Source: Flavobacteriales bacterium
GTDB taxonomy: Bacteria; Bacteroidota; Bacteroidia; Flavobacteriales_D; Crocinitomicaceae
Direction: 5' to 3'
Length of the DNA stretch: 49,268 bases
NCBI GenBank assembly: GCA_947505255.1
Contig: CANNKP010000003.1
Location: 1 to 49,268, forward strand
The position numbers and the translations under genes were made by a program. Shown piece after piece: positions 1 to 9,709 of the stretch (positions are counted from its first letter, which is position 1; the number at the start of each line of letters is the position of its first letter). Under the pieces are notes generated by a model. The model saw only the letters and a program-made list of their open reading frames with translations. It did not search any database and was not told the origin of the DNA.

Positions 1-2
1 AT

Positions 3-182
3 ACAGATACTCCTTTTGGACAGTCTTTGGAAGAAATCATCCTACATCACTTTACCTATAGAAAAATTCCTATTGCGTTTAATTTTCCTGCTGGGCACAT
101 TGATGATAATCGAGCCTTAAGACTTGGAAGTGAATGTTTATTAATGGTCAATGAATTAGAAACAGAATTAAATTTTATTTAA
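3..182 (+). CDS. C-terminal fragment of LD-carboxypeptidase (S66/LdcA-like), truncated by window start
   Basis: Open frame from the window edge: TDTPFGQSLEEIILHHFTYRKIPIAFNFPAGHIDDNRALRLGSECLLMVNELETELNFI*; the FPAGHIDDNRALRLG segment resembles the S66 catalytic-His region. Confidence 0.7.
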   Translation, partial: TDTPFGQSLEEIILHHFTYRKIPIAFNFPAGHIDDNRALRLGSECLLMVNELETELNFI

Positions 183-278
183 ATGAGCACCACTTTCGTT
201 GTTGTCGTTTCTGTTGTTCTCCTTCACTTTATAGTGGGAATAGGTTTTTTGATTTATAAACTTGGAAAAAAGAAATAA
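183..278 (+). CDS. Small single-TM protein (31 aa), ATG directly after the preceding stop codon
   Basis: Translation MSTTFVVVVSVVLLHFIVGIGFLIYKLGKKK*: hydrophobic core with a Lys-rich C-terminus; not in the supplied ORF track because of size. Confidence 0.45.
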   Translation: MSTTFVVVVSVVLLHFIVGIGFLIYKLGKKK

Positions 279-346
279 ATCTCTTAAAAATCAAGTCAAT
301 AATTTCGTTAAAAGTATTGAACGTCCTGAAAAATGTTGTTCTATAA

Positions 347-494
347 CTATAGCCACAGATGCACAGATTATATTCTAATTTTTACAAAAAATCTGCTCTA
401 AACAATTACAAAATCATCTGTTGTAAATTTTAATTTCATCAAGATAACAAATCGATTTATGCTCAAAAATCAATCTGTGCATCCGTGGCTATAG
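347..494. repeat. Inverted-repeat element (23-bp arms, 22/23 match, about 100-bp interior)
   Basis: CTATAGCCACAGATGCACAGATT (347-369) versus AATCTGTGCATCCGTGGCTATAG (472-494). Confidence 0.75.
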
Positions 495-857
495 TCAAAG
501 CACCACGATTTTTTTACTTGTTCTAGTTTCCCCATCTTGAATTGTACAGAAAAACGTTCCTTGAGGTAAATCTGTCACTTCTGTTTTACCATCTAAGCCA
601 ATTAACCATGTTCCAACATATGTTCCTTCAACGCTCGTTATCGTAATAACAGATCCATTTTTACTTTCAACAAAAATCCTTCCTTCCGATGGATTAGGAT
701 AAATTGAAACGGCAACTTCCATCTGTTCTCTTTTTTGAGATGCTGCTTTAATCGGATTGGTTTCTTCTTTAGAAATCGTTCCACTCAAATGATTTTCCTC
801 TTGTGCAAAGCAACTTCCTGTTACAATTAAACACATCAACACCACAGCTTTTCTCAT
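495..857 (-). CDS. Small secreted protein with T9SS type A C-terminal sorting domain
   Basis: Signal peptide (MRKAVVLMCLIVTGSCFAQ) and C-terminal VSIYPNPSEGRIFVES...KKIVVL. Confidence 0.75.
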   Translation of the reverse strand: MRKAVVLMCLIVTGSCFAQEENHLSGTISKEETNPIKAASQKREQMEVAVSIYPNPSEGRIFVESKNGSVITITSVEGTYVGTWLIGLDGKTEVTDLPQGTFFCTIQDGETRTSKKIVVL

Positions 858-1021
858 CGTTTGTTTTCACTAAAACAACAATTCTAATTTTCGTTACAAA
901 AAGCACAACAAAATCATTCTTTGTTTGTTTTTATATATAATCAGTCTAAATAAGGTCTTTTCCCTTGTTGCTTGCATCGTAACACTTAAATTTGGGCTAT
1001 ATTATTTAATAATTATAATTT

Positions 1022-1936
1022 ATGAGTAAGTCAGTTATTTTAAAATCCTCTATTGCCAAAAAATACTGGATGGCGTTTACAGGGTTGTTTTTATGTCTAT
1101 TCCTTGTGGGCCACCTTCTTGGAAATTTACAATTATTCTACGCTGGAGAAGAAGGTAGAAGAGCATTCAATGAGTATGCTTACTTCATGCAGCACAATTT
1201 GTTGATCAAAGTAATGTCATACGTTACTTATCTTTCAATCTTATTTCATGCTATTGATGGATTATTATTGGCTTTTCAAAACAAAAAAGCACGCCCAGTT
1301 CAATATGCAATGAACAAAGCATCTGCTAATTCGTCATCTGCTTCAAGACAAATGGCTTTATTAGGAAGTATTATTTTGATTTTCATTGCAACTCACATGG
1401 TGAACTTTTGGGGTAAAATGCATTTCGGAGAAATTCCATTGCATACTTTAACAAAGGCAGTAAATGTGCCCATTAGTCAAGACCCAAACACAGGCCAAAT
1501 AGTAAAAGCTGATATTGAATTTTCATATTTTCTAACTACAAATGGAGAATATAAGCAATATGCCTATAAAGACCCAAAAACTAAATTGTTTGAAAGTCAA
1601 ATGGAAGTTAGAGAAGAAACTAAATTGTTCGATAAAAATTCTAATCTAGAGGTAGCTGAAGGGTACAAAGATTTGCATTCAGTTGTAATGGGATTCTTTG
1701 GGAAAAGTGCAAATGGTAACGATGTAAACGAGTTAGCTTGGTTAGCAGTTTTATTGTACACAATTTCTATGGCTGTTCTTTCTTTTCACTTAATGCACGG
1801 ATTCGCTTCGGCTTTTCAAACATTAGGATTGCGTCATCCACGTTATACGGCAATCATTAAGAACGTTGGAATGGGATTCGCAATTATTGTCCCTGCAGCC
1901 TTTGCGGCAATTCCGTTGTACATTTTCTTTAAGTAA
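1022..1936 (+). CDS. sdhC: Succinate dehydrogenase cytochrome b subunit (b558 type), with hydrophilic insertion
   Basis: SdhC-like TM segments (KYWMAFTGLFLCLFLVGHLLGNL, HLMHGFASAFQTLGLRHPRY) directly upstream of sdhA and sdhB. Confidence 0.9.
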   Translation: MSKSVILKSSIAKKYWMAFTGLFLCLFLVGHLLGNLQLFYAGEEGRRAFNEYAYFMQHNLLIKVMSYVTYLSILFHAIDGLLLAFQNKKARPVQYAMNKASANSSSASRQMALLGSIILIFIATHMVNFWGKMHFGEIPLHTLTKAVNVPISQDPNTGQIVKADIEFSYFLTTNGEYKQYAYKDPKTKLFESQMEVREETKLFDKNSNLEVAEGYKDLHSVVMGFFGKSANGNDVNELAWLAVLLYTISMAVLSFHLMHGFASAFQTLGLRHPRYTAIIKNVGMGFAIIVPAAFAAIPLYIFFK

Positions 1937-1962
1937 TAATTCGATTTTAAAAATAGATTCAT

Positions 1963-3966
1963 ATGTCAATTTTAGACTCAAAAATACCTTCTGGCGAACT
2001 AAATCAAAAATGGTCTTCTTACAAAGATCACATTCGTTTAGTTAACCCAGCAAACAAAAGAAACATTGATATTATTGTTGTTGGAACAGGATTAGCTGGT
2101 GGTTCAGCTTCTGCTGCCTTGGCAGAGTTAGGATACAATGTTAAATCATTTTGTTTTCAAGATTCTCCACGTCGTGCGCACTCTATTGCAGCACAAGGTG
2201 GTATTAACGCTGCAAAAAATTACCAAGGTGATGGAGATTCTGTTTTCCGATTATTTTACGACACAGTAAAAGGTGGTGACTACAGAGCACGTGAAGCAAA
2301 TGTTTACCGTTTAGCGGAAGTTTCAGCTAGTATCATTGATCAATGTGTAGCTCAAGGTGTTCCTTTTGCCCGTGAATATGGCGGATTATTAGACAACCGT
2401 TCATTTGGTGGTTCTCAAGTTTCTCGTACGTTTTATGCCAAAGGGCAAACTGGACAACAACTTTTATTGGGCGCTTATTCAGCAATGTCTCGCCAAATTG
2501 GAAAAGGTAAAATCCAAATGTATAACCGTCACGAAATGCTAGATTTAGTTCTCGTAGATGGAAAAGCTCGCGGAATTATTGCAAGAAATCTTGTAACTGG
2601 TTCTCTTGAAAGATTTTCAGCTCACGCAGTTGTAATTGCTTCCGGAGGATATGGAAATGTATTCTATCTTTCAACTAATGCAATGGGTTCGAACGTTTCT
2701 GCTGCATGGAAGGTTCACAAAAAAGGAGCTTACTTCGCAAATCCTTGTTATACACAAATTCACCCAACATGTATTCCTGTTTCGGGTGATCATCAGTCTA
2801 AATTGACATTGATGTCTGAATCATTAAGAAACGATGGCCGTATTTGGGTTCCTAAAAATTTAGAGGATTCAAAAGCAATTCGTGAAGGTAGAATGAAGCC
2901 AACTGATATCACAGATGAAAACAAAGACTTTTTCTTAGAGCGTCGTTATCCTGCATTTGGAAACCTGGTTCCACGTGATGTTGCTTCTCGTGCAGCAAAA
3001 GAAAGATGTGACGCTGGTTTTGGGGTCAATACTACAGGTGAAGCAGTTTATTTAGATTTTGCATCAGCAATTGAGCGTTATGGCAGAGAAAAAGCGCGCA
3101 TGAATCACGATGGTGAAGCTTCAATTGAAATAATAATGGACCTTGGGGCTGAAGTTGTGAAAGCAAAATATGGCAATTTGTTCCAAATGTATTATAAGAT
3201 TGTAGATCAAGATCCTTATAAAACGCCGATGATGATTTATCCAGCCGTGCATTACACAATGGGTGGTGTTTGGGTTGATTATAACTTAATGACAACAATC
3301 ACAGGATGTTATGCAACTGGAGAAGCAAACTTCTCAGATCACGGTGCAAATCGTTTAGGTGCTTCTGCATTAATGCAAGGTTTAGCAGATGGTTATTTCG
3401 TTCTGCCGTATACAATTGCTGATTATTTAGCGGACGATATCAGAACGGGAAAAATTTCTACTGATTTACCTGAATTTGTTCAAACAGAAAATGATGTTAA
3501 AGCAAATATTGAGCGTTTGATGAACATCAAAGGGACGAAAACGGTAGATTATTTCCACAAGCGTTTAGGAAAAATAATGTGGGATAAAGTTGGAATGGCT
3601 CGAAATGCTGAAGGTTTAAACTGGGCTATCGCAGAAATTCAAAAATTACGGGAAGAATTTTATTCAAATGTTCGAATCCCAGGAACTGTTGATTCATTCA
3701 ATCCCGAATTAGACAAAGCAAATCGTGTTTGTGACTTCTTAGAATTAGGTGAATTAATGGCAAAAGACGCGCTTGACAGAGAAGAGTCTTGTGGTGGTCA
3801 TTTCCGTGAAGAACATCAAACAGAAGAAGGCGAAGCTCAACGAAATGATGATAAATATGCTTATGTTGCTGCTTGGGAATACACAGGGAAACCTTCAGAA
3901 GCTATTTTACACAAAGAAGCTTTGGTTTTTGACAATATTAAATTGGTTCAACGTAGTTATAAATAA
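1963..3966 (+). CDS. sdhA: Succinate dehydrogenase/fumarate reductase flavoprotein subunit
   Basis: FAD-binding [56 protein letters not shown]. Confidence 0.95.
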   Translation: MSILDSKIPSGELNQKWSSYKDHIRLVNPANKRNIDIIVVGTGLAGGSASAALAELGYNVKSFCFQDSPRRAHSIAAQGGINAAKNYQGDGDSVFRLFYDTVKGGDYRAREANVYRLAEVSASIIDQCVAQGVPFAREYGGLLDNRSFGGSQVSRTFYAKGQTGQQLLLGAYSAMSRQIGKGKIQMYNRHEMLDLVLVDGKARGIIARNLVTGSLERFSAHAVVIASGGYGNVFYLSTNAMGSNVSAAWKVHKKGAYFANPCYTQIHPTCIPVSGDHQSKLTLMSESLRNDGRIWVPKNLEDSKAIREGRMKPTDITDENKDFFLERRYPAFGNLVPRDVASRAAKERCDAGFGVNTTGEAVYLDFASAIERYGREKARMNHDGEASIEIIMDLGAEVVKAKYGNLFQMYYKIVDQDPYKTPMMIYPAVHYTMGGVWVDYNLMTTITGCYATGEANFSDHGANRLGASALMQGLADGYFVLPYTIADYLADDIRTGKISTDLPEFVQTENDVKANIERLMNIKGTKTVDYFHKRLGKIMWDKVGMARNAEGLNWAIAEIQKLREEFYSNVRIPGTVDSFNPELDKANRVCDFLELGELMAKDALDREESCGGHFREEHQTEEGEAQRNDDKYAYVAAWEYTGKPSEAILHKEALVFDNIKLVQRSYK

Positions 3967-4037
3967 TAATCAGGTGATGACTGTTGTCGTATAGCAATGC
4001 TAAACACTAACAGCTAATTACTAATTACTTTAAAAAC

Positions 4038-4787
4038 ATGAAATTAACATTAAAAATCTGGAGACAAAGTGGACCAAATGATAAGGGTCAGATTGTAACC
4101 TATCCTATCGATAATATCGAGGGTGATATGTCATTCTTAGACATGATGGATGTTTTGAATGAAGAATTAATTGTAAAAGGAGAAGATCCTGTAGCGTTTG
4201 ATCACGATTGCCGTGAAGGAATCTGTGGAATGTGTTCATTATTTATTAATGGAGAAGCTCACGGACCTGATAGAGCAATTACTACATGTCAATTACACAT
4301 GCGTAAATTCAGCGATGGTGAAACTATTTATATTGAACCATGGAGAGCAAAAGCGTTTCCTGTAATCAAAGATTTAGTTGTTGACCGTGGAGCCTTAGAT
4401 AGAGTAATGGCTTCTGGAGGATTTGTATCTGTCAACACTTCAGGAAATACAGTTGATGCAAATGCAATTCCTATTTCTAAAATTGACGCAGATAAAGCAT
4501 TTGAAGCGGCAACTTGTATTGGTTGTGGCGCTTGTGTTGCTTCGTGTGTAAATGCATCAGCTATGCTTTTTGTATCAGCAAAAGTCTCTCAATTAGCACT
4601 TTTACCTCAAGGAAAAATTGAAGCAACGGAACGTGTTTTGAACATGGTTCGTACAATGGATGAAGAAGGTTTTGGAAATTGCACCAATACTGGAGCATGC
4701 GCTGTTGAATGCCCGAAAGAAATATCTTTGGACAATATTGCTCGCATGAATAGAGAATATTTTAAAGCAATGCTTACTTCAGAATAA
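4038..4787 (+). CDS. sdhB: Succinate dehydrogenase/fumarate reductase iron-sulfur subunit
   Basis: [16 protein letters not shown] and [11 protein letters not shown] Fe-S motifs. Confidence 0.95.
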   Translation: MKLTLKIWRQSGPNDKGQIVTYPIDNIEGDMSFLDMMDVLNEELIVKGEDPVAFDHDCREGICGMCSLFINGEAHGPDRAITTCQLHMRKFSDGETIYIEPWRAKAFPVIKDLVVDRGALDRVMASGGFVSVNTSGNTVDANAIPISKIDADKAFEAATCIGCGACVASCVNASAMLFVSAKVSQLALLPQGKIEATERVLNMVRTMDEEGFGNCTNTGACAVECPKEISLDNIARMNREYFKAMLTSE

Positions 4788-4809
4788 AAGATTTATTCAT
4801 TATAAAATG

Positions 4810-4843
4810 AACCCCATTAGAACATGTTCTAATGGGGTTTTTT
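4810..4843 (+). terminator. Rho-independent terminator downstream of sdhB
   Basis: Perfect AACCCCATTAGAACA/TGTTCTAATGGGGTT palindrome followed by a T-run. Confidence 0.85.
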
Positions 4844-4933
4844 AATTGTCACAAACAAAAGTTAGGGAAATTCTTCTAGTTCATAACGAATTATTAATAA
4901 AATATTAACTTTAGTGCAAACAAAACTAAAATT

Positions 4934-6703
4934 ATGAAAAAACTATTACTAAGTCTAACACTTATTGGATCAGCTTTTATAGCCCAGTCTCAAGTAATTT
5001 GTGCTGGAATATCTCCTGCAGCGATTATTGGGAATTATAATTTCACATGGGCTACTGGTGGCGGTTGGGGAACACCTAATTTTTTAATAGCTGGAACGTT
5101 CGTTCAAGGAGATCTTATGGTTGCAGACGATGGAACTACAGGTTTAAGTGCGCAAGGAATTTCTTTAGGAAACTATGGTTGTTCTCCAGTGACAAACAAT
5201 TTAGCCGGGAAAATTGCGGTGGTTTATCGCTTTGACGGTGTAACGGCTTCAACAAATTGTGAATTTGGTGCTAAAGCATTGGCTTGTCAAACGGCTGGAG
5301 CTATTGGTGTTATTGTTGTTAACAGAGAAAACGCTGTGGCAAGCATGGGTGCAGGAGCTGTTGGTTCAACAGTTACTATTCCGGTTGTTATGATCAGTGA
5401 TGTTGATGGTGCTACTTTAAGAGCTGAAATGCTTAACGGACCTGTAAACATGTTCCTTGGAAACAAAATTGGTTTGTTCGCTGACGATGCTGGAGGTTTG
5501 CCTGGTACAACGTTAATCTCAAAATCATCAGGGGTGCTTTCTCAATTAGCTACTAATGCAAGTGAATTCAATTTCGAATTAGGAACACGTGTATATAACT
5601 ATGGTTTTAACGATCAAGCAAACGTAACGGTTACTGCAAACATTGATGGTCCTTCTGGCGCTACTGTTTATAATCAGCAAGTTGGACCGTTTCCAATCGT
5701 TTCTTTAGATAGTATCGATGTCTATCCTGGAGAAACATATTCTTTCCCTCAATTTTCTCTAGCAACTTATCCTGCTGGAAGGTATACATTAACGTATACG
5801 ATTGATTTAGGAACTGCTGATCAATATACTTCAGATAATATTATTACTTCAGAATTTATTGTCAATGATTCTATCTATACCTTTGCTCCGTTGGATTCTA
5901 TCACAAATCTTCCTGTTGCGAATAGCTATGGTCGTCCTGCATCAAACCATGTCACATATTCATCTTGTATGGTAATTGACAACCCAAACGCAAGCAGAAT
6001 TGGTATTGAAGGAATGTATTTCCAAGCCTTTACTAATGCGTCTGATTCTATAGATTTGTCTGGTGAGGAAATGCTTATGAACGTATACCGTTGGGAAGAT
6101 GTTTTTACAAACTTAAATGATGTAAACTTAGCTTTCACAGCATTATATTCAATCGCAGTTGGATATTATTACTACCCAAGTGATTTACAAAACCAAACAG
6201 TATATGGATCTTTTAGTGTGCCAGTTTCATTAGAAGATAACCAACGTTATCTTGTTTGCGTGCAAACAGTTAACCCAAAAGTATTCTTAGGATACGATTC
6301 TAAAAACGATTATTCTTGGAATGAAGGTTACTACTTGCAACCATTAACACCAATACAAGTTGATACTGCTTATTATGCTTCAGGATTCGGAATGGATACA
6401 CCATCTGCAATGGGTTTAAAAGTTTTCAATGCAGCTGAATTAGGAATAAAAGAAGTTGGTACTTTAGAAGGTGTGGCTTATCCTAATCCTGCAACTGACG
6501 TTATTACAGTTTCGTTGAAAGCAGAAGGAAATGCATCATTAATGATTACTGATGTTTCTGGTAAAGTAGCAATGAATTCAAAAATTAATCTTTTAAATGG
6601 AAAAGCTGAAATAGCTATTTCTTCTTTAGAAGCTGGAATGTATATTTTCAATATTACAACTGAAGGAGGTCAAACTTCTCAATTCAATGTTGTGAAGAAA
6701 TAA
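4934..6703 (+). CDS. Secreted PA-domain (protease-associated) protein with T9SS type A sorting domain
   Basis: Signal peptide MKKLLLSLTLIGSAFIAQSQ; PA-like NLAGKIAVVYRFDGV...CQTAGAIGVIVVN...IPVVMIS; C-term VAYPNPATDVITVSL...FNVVKK. Confidence 0.75.
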   Translation: MKKLLLSLTLIGSAFIAQSQVICAGISPAAIIGNYNFTWATGGGWGTPNFLIAGTFVQGDLMVADDGTTGLSAQGISLGNYGCSPVTNNLAGKIAVVYRFDGVTASTNCEFGAKALACQTAGAIGVIVVNRENAVASMGAGAVGSTVTIPVVMISDVDGATLRAEMLNGPVNMFLGNKIGLFADDAGGLPGTTLISKSSGVLSQLATNASEFNFELGTRVYNYGFNDQANVTVTANIDGPSGATVYNQQVGPFPIVSLDSIDVYPGETYSFPQFSLATYPAGRYTLTYTIDLGTADQYTSDNIITSEFIVNDSIYTFAPLDSITNLPVANSYGRPASNHVTYSSCMVIDNPNASRIGIEGMYFQAFTNASDSIDLSGEEMLMNVYRWEDVFTNLNDVNLAFTALYSIAVGYYYYPSDLQNQTVYGSFSVPVSLEDNQRYLVCVQTVNPKVFLGYDSKNDYSWNEGYYLQPLTPIQVDTAYYASGFGMDTPSAMGLKVFNAAELGIKEVGTLEGVAYPNPATDVITVSLKAEGNASLMITDVSGKVAMNSKINLLNGKAEIAISSLEAGMYIFNITTEGGQTSQFNVVKK

Positions 6704-6721
6704 TCTTATTCTTTAACAAAA

Positions 6722-6757
6722 CAAAAGAGTCGCTCGTATACGGGCGACTCTTTTGTT
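6722..6757. terminator. Intrinsic terminator between convergent genes
   Basis: CAAAAGAGTCGC-TCGTATACGG-GCGACTCTTTTG hairpin with flanking A and T runs. Confidence 0.8.
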
Positions 6758-6783
6758 TACATGAAACTTTTATTGCTCTTAAC

Positions 6784-7593
6784 CTAAAAGTTTAGTGATA
6801 ATCCAAATGTCAACGGATACACTTCTACTGTCTTTGTAACGTCAAACAAGGGTAGCAAACTGTAAGATGCAAAAGCTCCCCAAGATCCATAACCTAAACG
6901 AACGGTTCCATCCAATTTGAAAGAATTCAAACCATAAACTCCTTTGTTTTTTTGTTGAAATTCTTTTCCATCAACTTCACCTTCTCTTTTGATTTTAGAA
7001 GCTAATCTTACACCACCTATAACTCCTGCTGCCAAATAAAAACTTTTATCTGAGTCTTCATTTGTACAAAATTCCAACAACAACGGAACGGTTAAATACG
7101 CTGCTTTTAACTTGTTTTTTGAATAATCAATTACAGTGTCAATAGCTGCAAACAAGGTGTCTGGAGTGCTATTCAACACATAGTTATCTCTAAAAGCAAC
7201 TTGTGTAAAACTAAACCCTAACCCTGTTGTAATGCCAAAATATTCATGTGCTATTCCAAATTTATGCTCCAATACATTCAAATTCCATGTCATTGAACGT
7301 GCTGGATCATTTTTCCAATAAGGATTATTATCAAAACTTGTTTTAAATTGACCGTTTGTCATCATACTGAAACCCATATCTATTCCCGCCCAATGAGCCT
7401 CATATTTGTTCTTTTCAATTTCGTCTGGCGCAGCATCAATTGTATCTATTTCTTCTGAGATGTCATCAGAATGATCTATTAAAATAATTTCAATGTTTTT
7501 TATGTTGACACGTGTTGTATCTTTTTTTTCTTCTTCTTGCGCAAGAACTCCTGAACTAGCAAATAACAATGCTAAATAAATTATCTTTCTCAT
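6784..7593 (-). CDS. Outer-membrane beta-barrel family protein
   Basis: Signal peptide, barrel-like alternating strands (FGITTGLGFSFTQVAF, AYLTVPLLLEF), C-terminal PLTFGLSLNF. Confidence 0.6.
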   Translation of the reverse strand: MRKIIYLALLFASSGVLAQEEEKKDTTRVNIKNIEIILIDHSDDISEEIDTIDAAPDEIEKNKYEAHWAGIDMGFSMMTNGQFKTSFDNNPYWKNDPARSMTWNLNVLEHKFGIAHEYFGITTGLGFSFTQVAFRDNYVLNSTPDTLFAAIDTVIDYSKNKLKAAYLTVPLLLEFCTNEDSDKSFYLAAGVIGGVRLASKIKREGEVDGKEFQQKNKGVYGLNSFKLDGTVRLGYGSWGAFASYSLLPLFDVTKTVEVYPLTFGLSLNF

Positions 7594-7697
7594 GATTATG
7601 TTTTTAAACTGTTTAACGTGTTTTAACTTTCTTTTTGAGTTAGACTTTGTGAAGAGTAAAAAGTTACAGCAAAACGGGGAAAAAGATGAAATAACGC

Positions 7698-8075
7698 TTA
7701 TTCCCAGTCTGATTGATAATCCTCAATATCTCTGCGATCCTTTTTAGAAGGTTTTCCTGTTCCGTTTACACGATAACTTTGTTGCGCTATTTGATATGTT
7801 TTCAATTTATCAATTTCTTCTACCGGTGTTGTATCAATGATATAATCTGCAACCAATTTTGCACCAATTCTTCTGTCTAGCAATTGAATAACTTTGTAAC
7901 TAAAGATGGCACTGTTGTGTGAAATTTGAATTGTATCACCGACTTTAGGTTCCTTCGAAGGTTTAGAATTGGATTGATTAATTTTTATTTTTCCTTTCGA
8001 CAGCGCTTCTGAAGCTTGAGATCTTGTTTTTGCAAGTCTGACTGACCAAATATATTTATCCCAGCGTAAGCTCAT
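7698..8075 (-). CDS. S4-domain RNA-binding protein (HslR/Hsp15-like)
   Basis: MSLRWDKYIWSVRLAKTRSQASEALSKGKIKIN...PSKEPKVGDTIQI, S4 fold signature. Confidence 0.8.
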   Translation of the reverse strand: MSLRWDKYIWSVRLAKTRSQASEALSKGKIKINQSNSKPSKEPKVGDTIQISHNSAIFSYKVIQLLDRRIGAKLVADYIIDTTPVEEIDKLKTYQIAQQSYRVNGTGKPSKKDRRDIEDYQSDWE

Positions 8076-8409
8076 CTCTTCGTTTTTTAGAAAGTGATAA
8101 ATATACTAGAGAATATGATTCATCAATCAGTTGAAAAAATAAATCTTCCGGCAAATCATCATTAACCAAGATTGTGTTCCAATGCTTCTTATTCATATGA
8201 TAACCTGGTTGAACGGCGTTATATCGTTCCCGCATTTCAATAGAACGTTCTGGGTCTGCTTTAAGATTTATGGAATTAAAACTATCAACATCAGCGAGCG
8301 CAAACATCTTACCATCGACTTTAAAAACGAGGGTATCCTTATCAAAAGGAAAGCCTTCTGAAACAAAAGGCTTTCTTAAACAATATTCTCTAAAATCCTC
8401 GAAATTCAT
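8056..8409 (-). CDS. MmcQ/YjbR family DNA-binding protein
   Basis: MNFEDFREYCLRKPFVSEGFPFDKDTLVFKVDGKMFAL...PGYHMNKKHWNTI. Confidence 0.85.
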   Translation of the reverse strand: MNFEDFREYCLRKPFVSEGFPFDKDTLVFKVDGKMFALADVDSFNSINLKADPERSIEMRERYNAVQPGYHMNKKHWNTILVNDDLPEDLFFQLIDESYSLVYLSLSKKRRDELTLG

Positions 8410-8427
8410 ATCGAAGTGAATTTATTT

Positions 8428-9549
8428 TTAATGATGCATTGCTGGGACATCATCATAATGACCTAGCTTGTATAACATTTTATTATGTTCCGAAAGAGCC
8501 AAATAAAATGTTTTATATGAATGATAAGGAAGTTTATATTCTGCAGCAGTTTCCTTAACAATTTTTGATATTTTGCTGTAATGAATGTGACAAATATTTG
8601 GGAATAAATGATGTTCAACTTGATAATTCAAACCACCACAATACCATGAAAGTAATTTTGCGCCAGGAGCGAAGTTTGCTGTATTATACAATTGATTTAC
8701 CGCCCAATCTGCCTGAATATTTCCAGACTCATCTGGCACTGGATAATCTGACGTTGGTACAACGTGTGCTGGTTGAAAAATCGCACCTAATGTAACACCA
8801 GCAATGAATTCCATAATAAAAAATCCAATTAACGTAAACCACCAAGGGGCAGGAGAAAAAATAAGTGGAAGCCCCAAAATCATTGCGCCATAAAGTACTT
8901 TAGAAATCAATACAATAGTTACGTGTTTTTTATAACTAAGATTTTGTGTTTCCGTTAATCCCATCTTCTCATATCTCTTTGCTTGTTTATAATCTTTCGA
9001 TAAAAACCACATAAGTGTCATTAATCCATATAAAAACCAAGCATAAATATGTTGAAACCTGTGCATTGGTTTTCTCTTTTCATGAGGCGAAAAACGCATT
9101 ACTGGACCAGGATTAATATCCTCATCTACACCTGTTACATTGGTATATGTGTGATGTAAAATGTTGTGTTGAATTCTCCAGTTTACATCATCACCTCCAA
9201 TAAAAAATATGATATACCCAATAAATTTATTGACTTTATCATTTTTCGAATAGGCTCCATGATTTGCGTCATGCATCACAGACAAACCTAAACCGGCCAT
9301 TCCTACTCCCATTAAGATCCAAGTTCCCATTATAAACCAATAATTTTCGGCTACAGTTAGCAACAAAACAAATGGAACGAAATATAAAAGAAACATGCAA
9401 ATAGTTTTTATAACCATTTTCGCATTGGCATGTCGGGTAATATTATTTATTTTGAAGTAGTCACTTACACGCTGTCTTAATACTTTGTAAAACTCTTCAT
9501 TGTGATCTTTTGCAAATTTTATTGTTCTAAAATCCATAATAGGTAACAT
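8428..9549 (-). CDS. Membrane fatty acid (acyl-CoA) desaturase, front-end type
   Basis: Histidine boxes HDANHGAYS, HNILHHTYTN and QVEHHLFP. Confidence 0.9.
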   Translation of the reverse strand: MLPIMDFRTIKFAKDHNEEFYKVLRQRVSDYFKINNITRHANAKMVIKTICMFLLYFVPFVLLLTVAENYWFIMGTWILMGVGMAGLGLSVMHDANHGAYSKNDKVNKFIGYIIFFIGGDDVNWRIQHNILHHTYTNVTGVDEDINPGPVMRFSPHEKRKPMHRFQHIYAWFLYGLMTLMWFLSKDYKQAKRYEKMGLTETQNLSYKKHVTIVLISKVLYGAMILGLPLIFSPAPWWFTLIGFFIMEFIAGVTLGAIFQPAHVVPTSDYPVPDESGNIQADWAVNQLYNTANFAPGAKLLSWYCGGLNYQVEHHLFPNICHIHYSKISKIVKETAAEYKLPYHSYKTFYLALSEHNKMLYKLGHYDDVPAMHH

Positions 9550-9709
9550 ATTTTAAGGTACAAATTTAAATCATTATACCTATAACATCCAAACTTTAAC
9601 AATTGTTCTCTTTTTAATCGTTGTTTTTTCTTGAAATAAAAGATCGTAAACATTATATCTCTATTTTTGTTTTTTGATCAATACGTCAGTCCAAATTGAG
9701 TAACTAGTT

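Noticed and set aside
3032-3298. Minus-strand 88-aa ORF inside sdhA
   Set aside because: Antisense to a strongly conserved gene; composition shows no coding sense.
3773-3994. Plus-strand 73-aa ORF overlapping the sdhA 3' end in another frame
   Set aside because: Out-of-frame overlap with conserved sdhA coding sequence.
4014-4027. CTAATTA tandem duplicate before sdhB
   Set aside because: Only two 7-bp copies in AT-rich intergenic DNA; easily chance.
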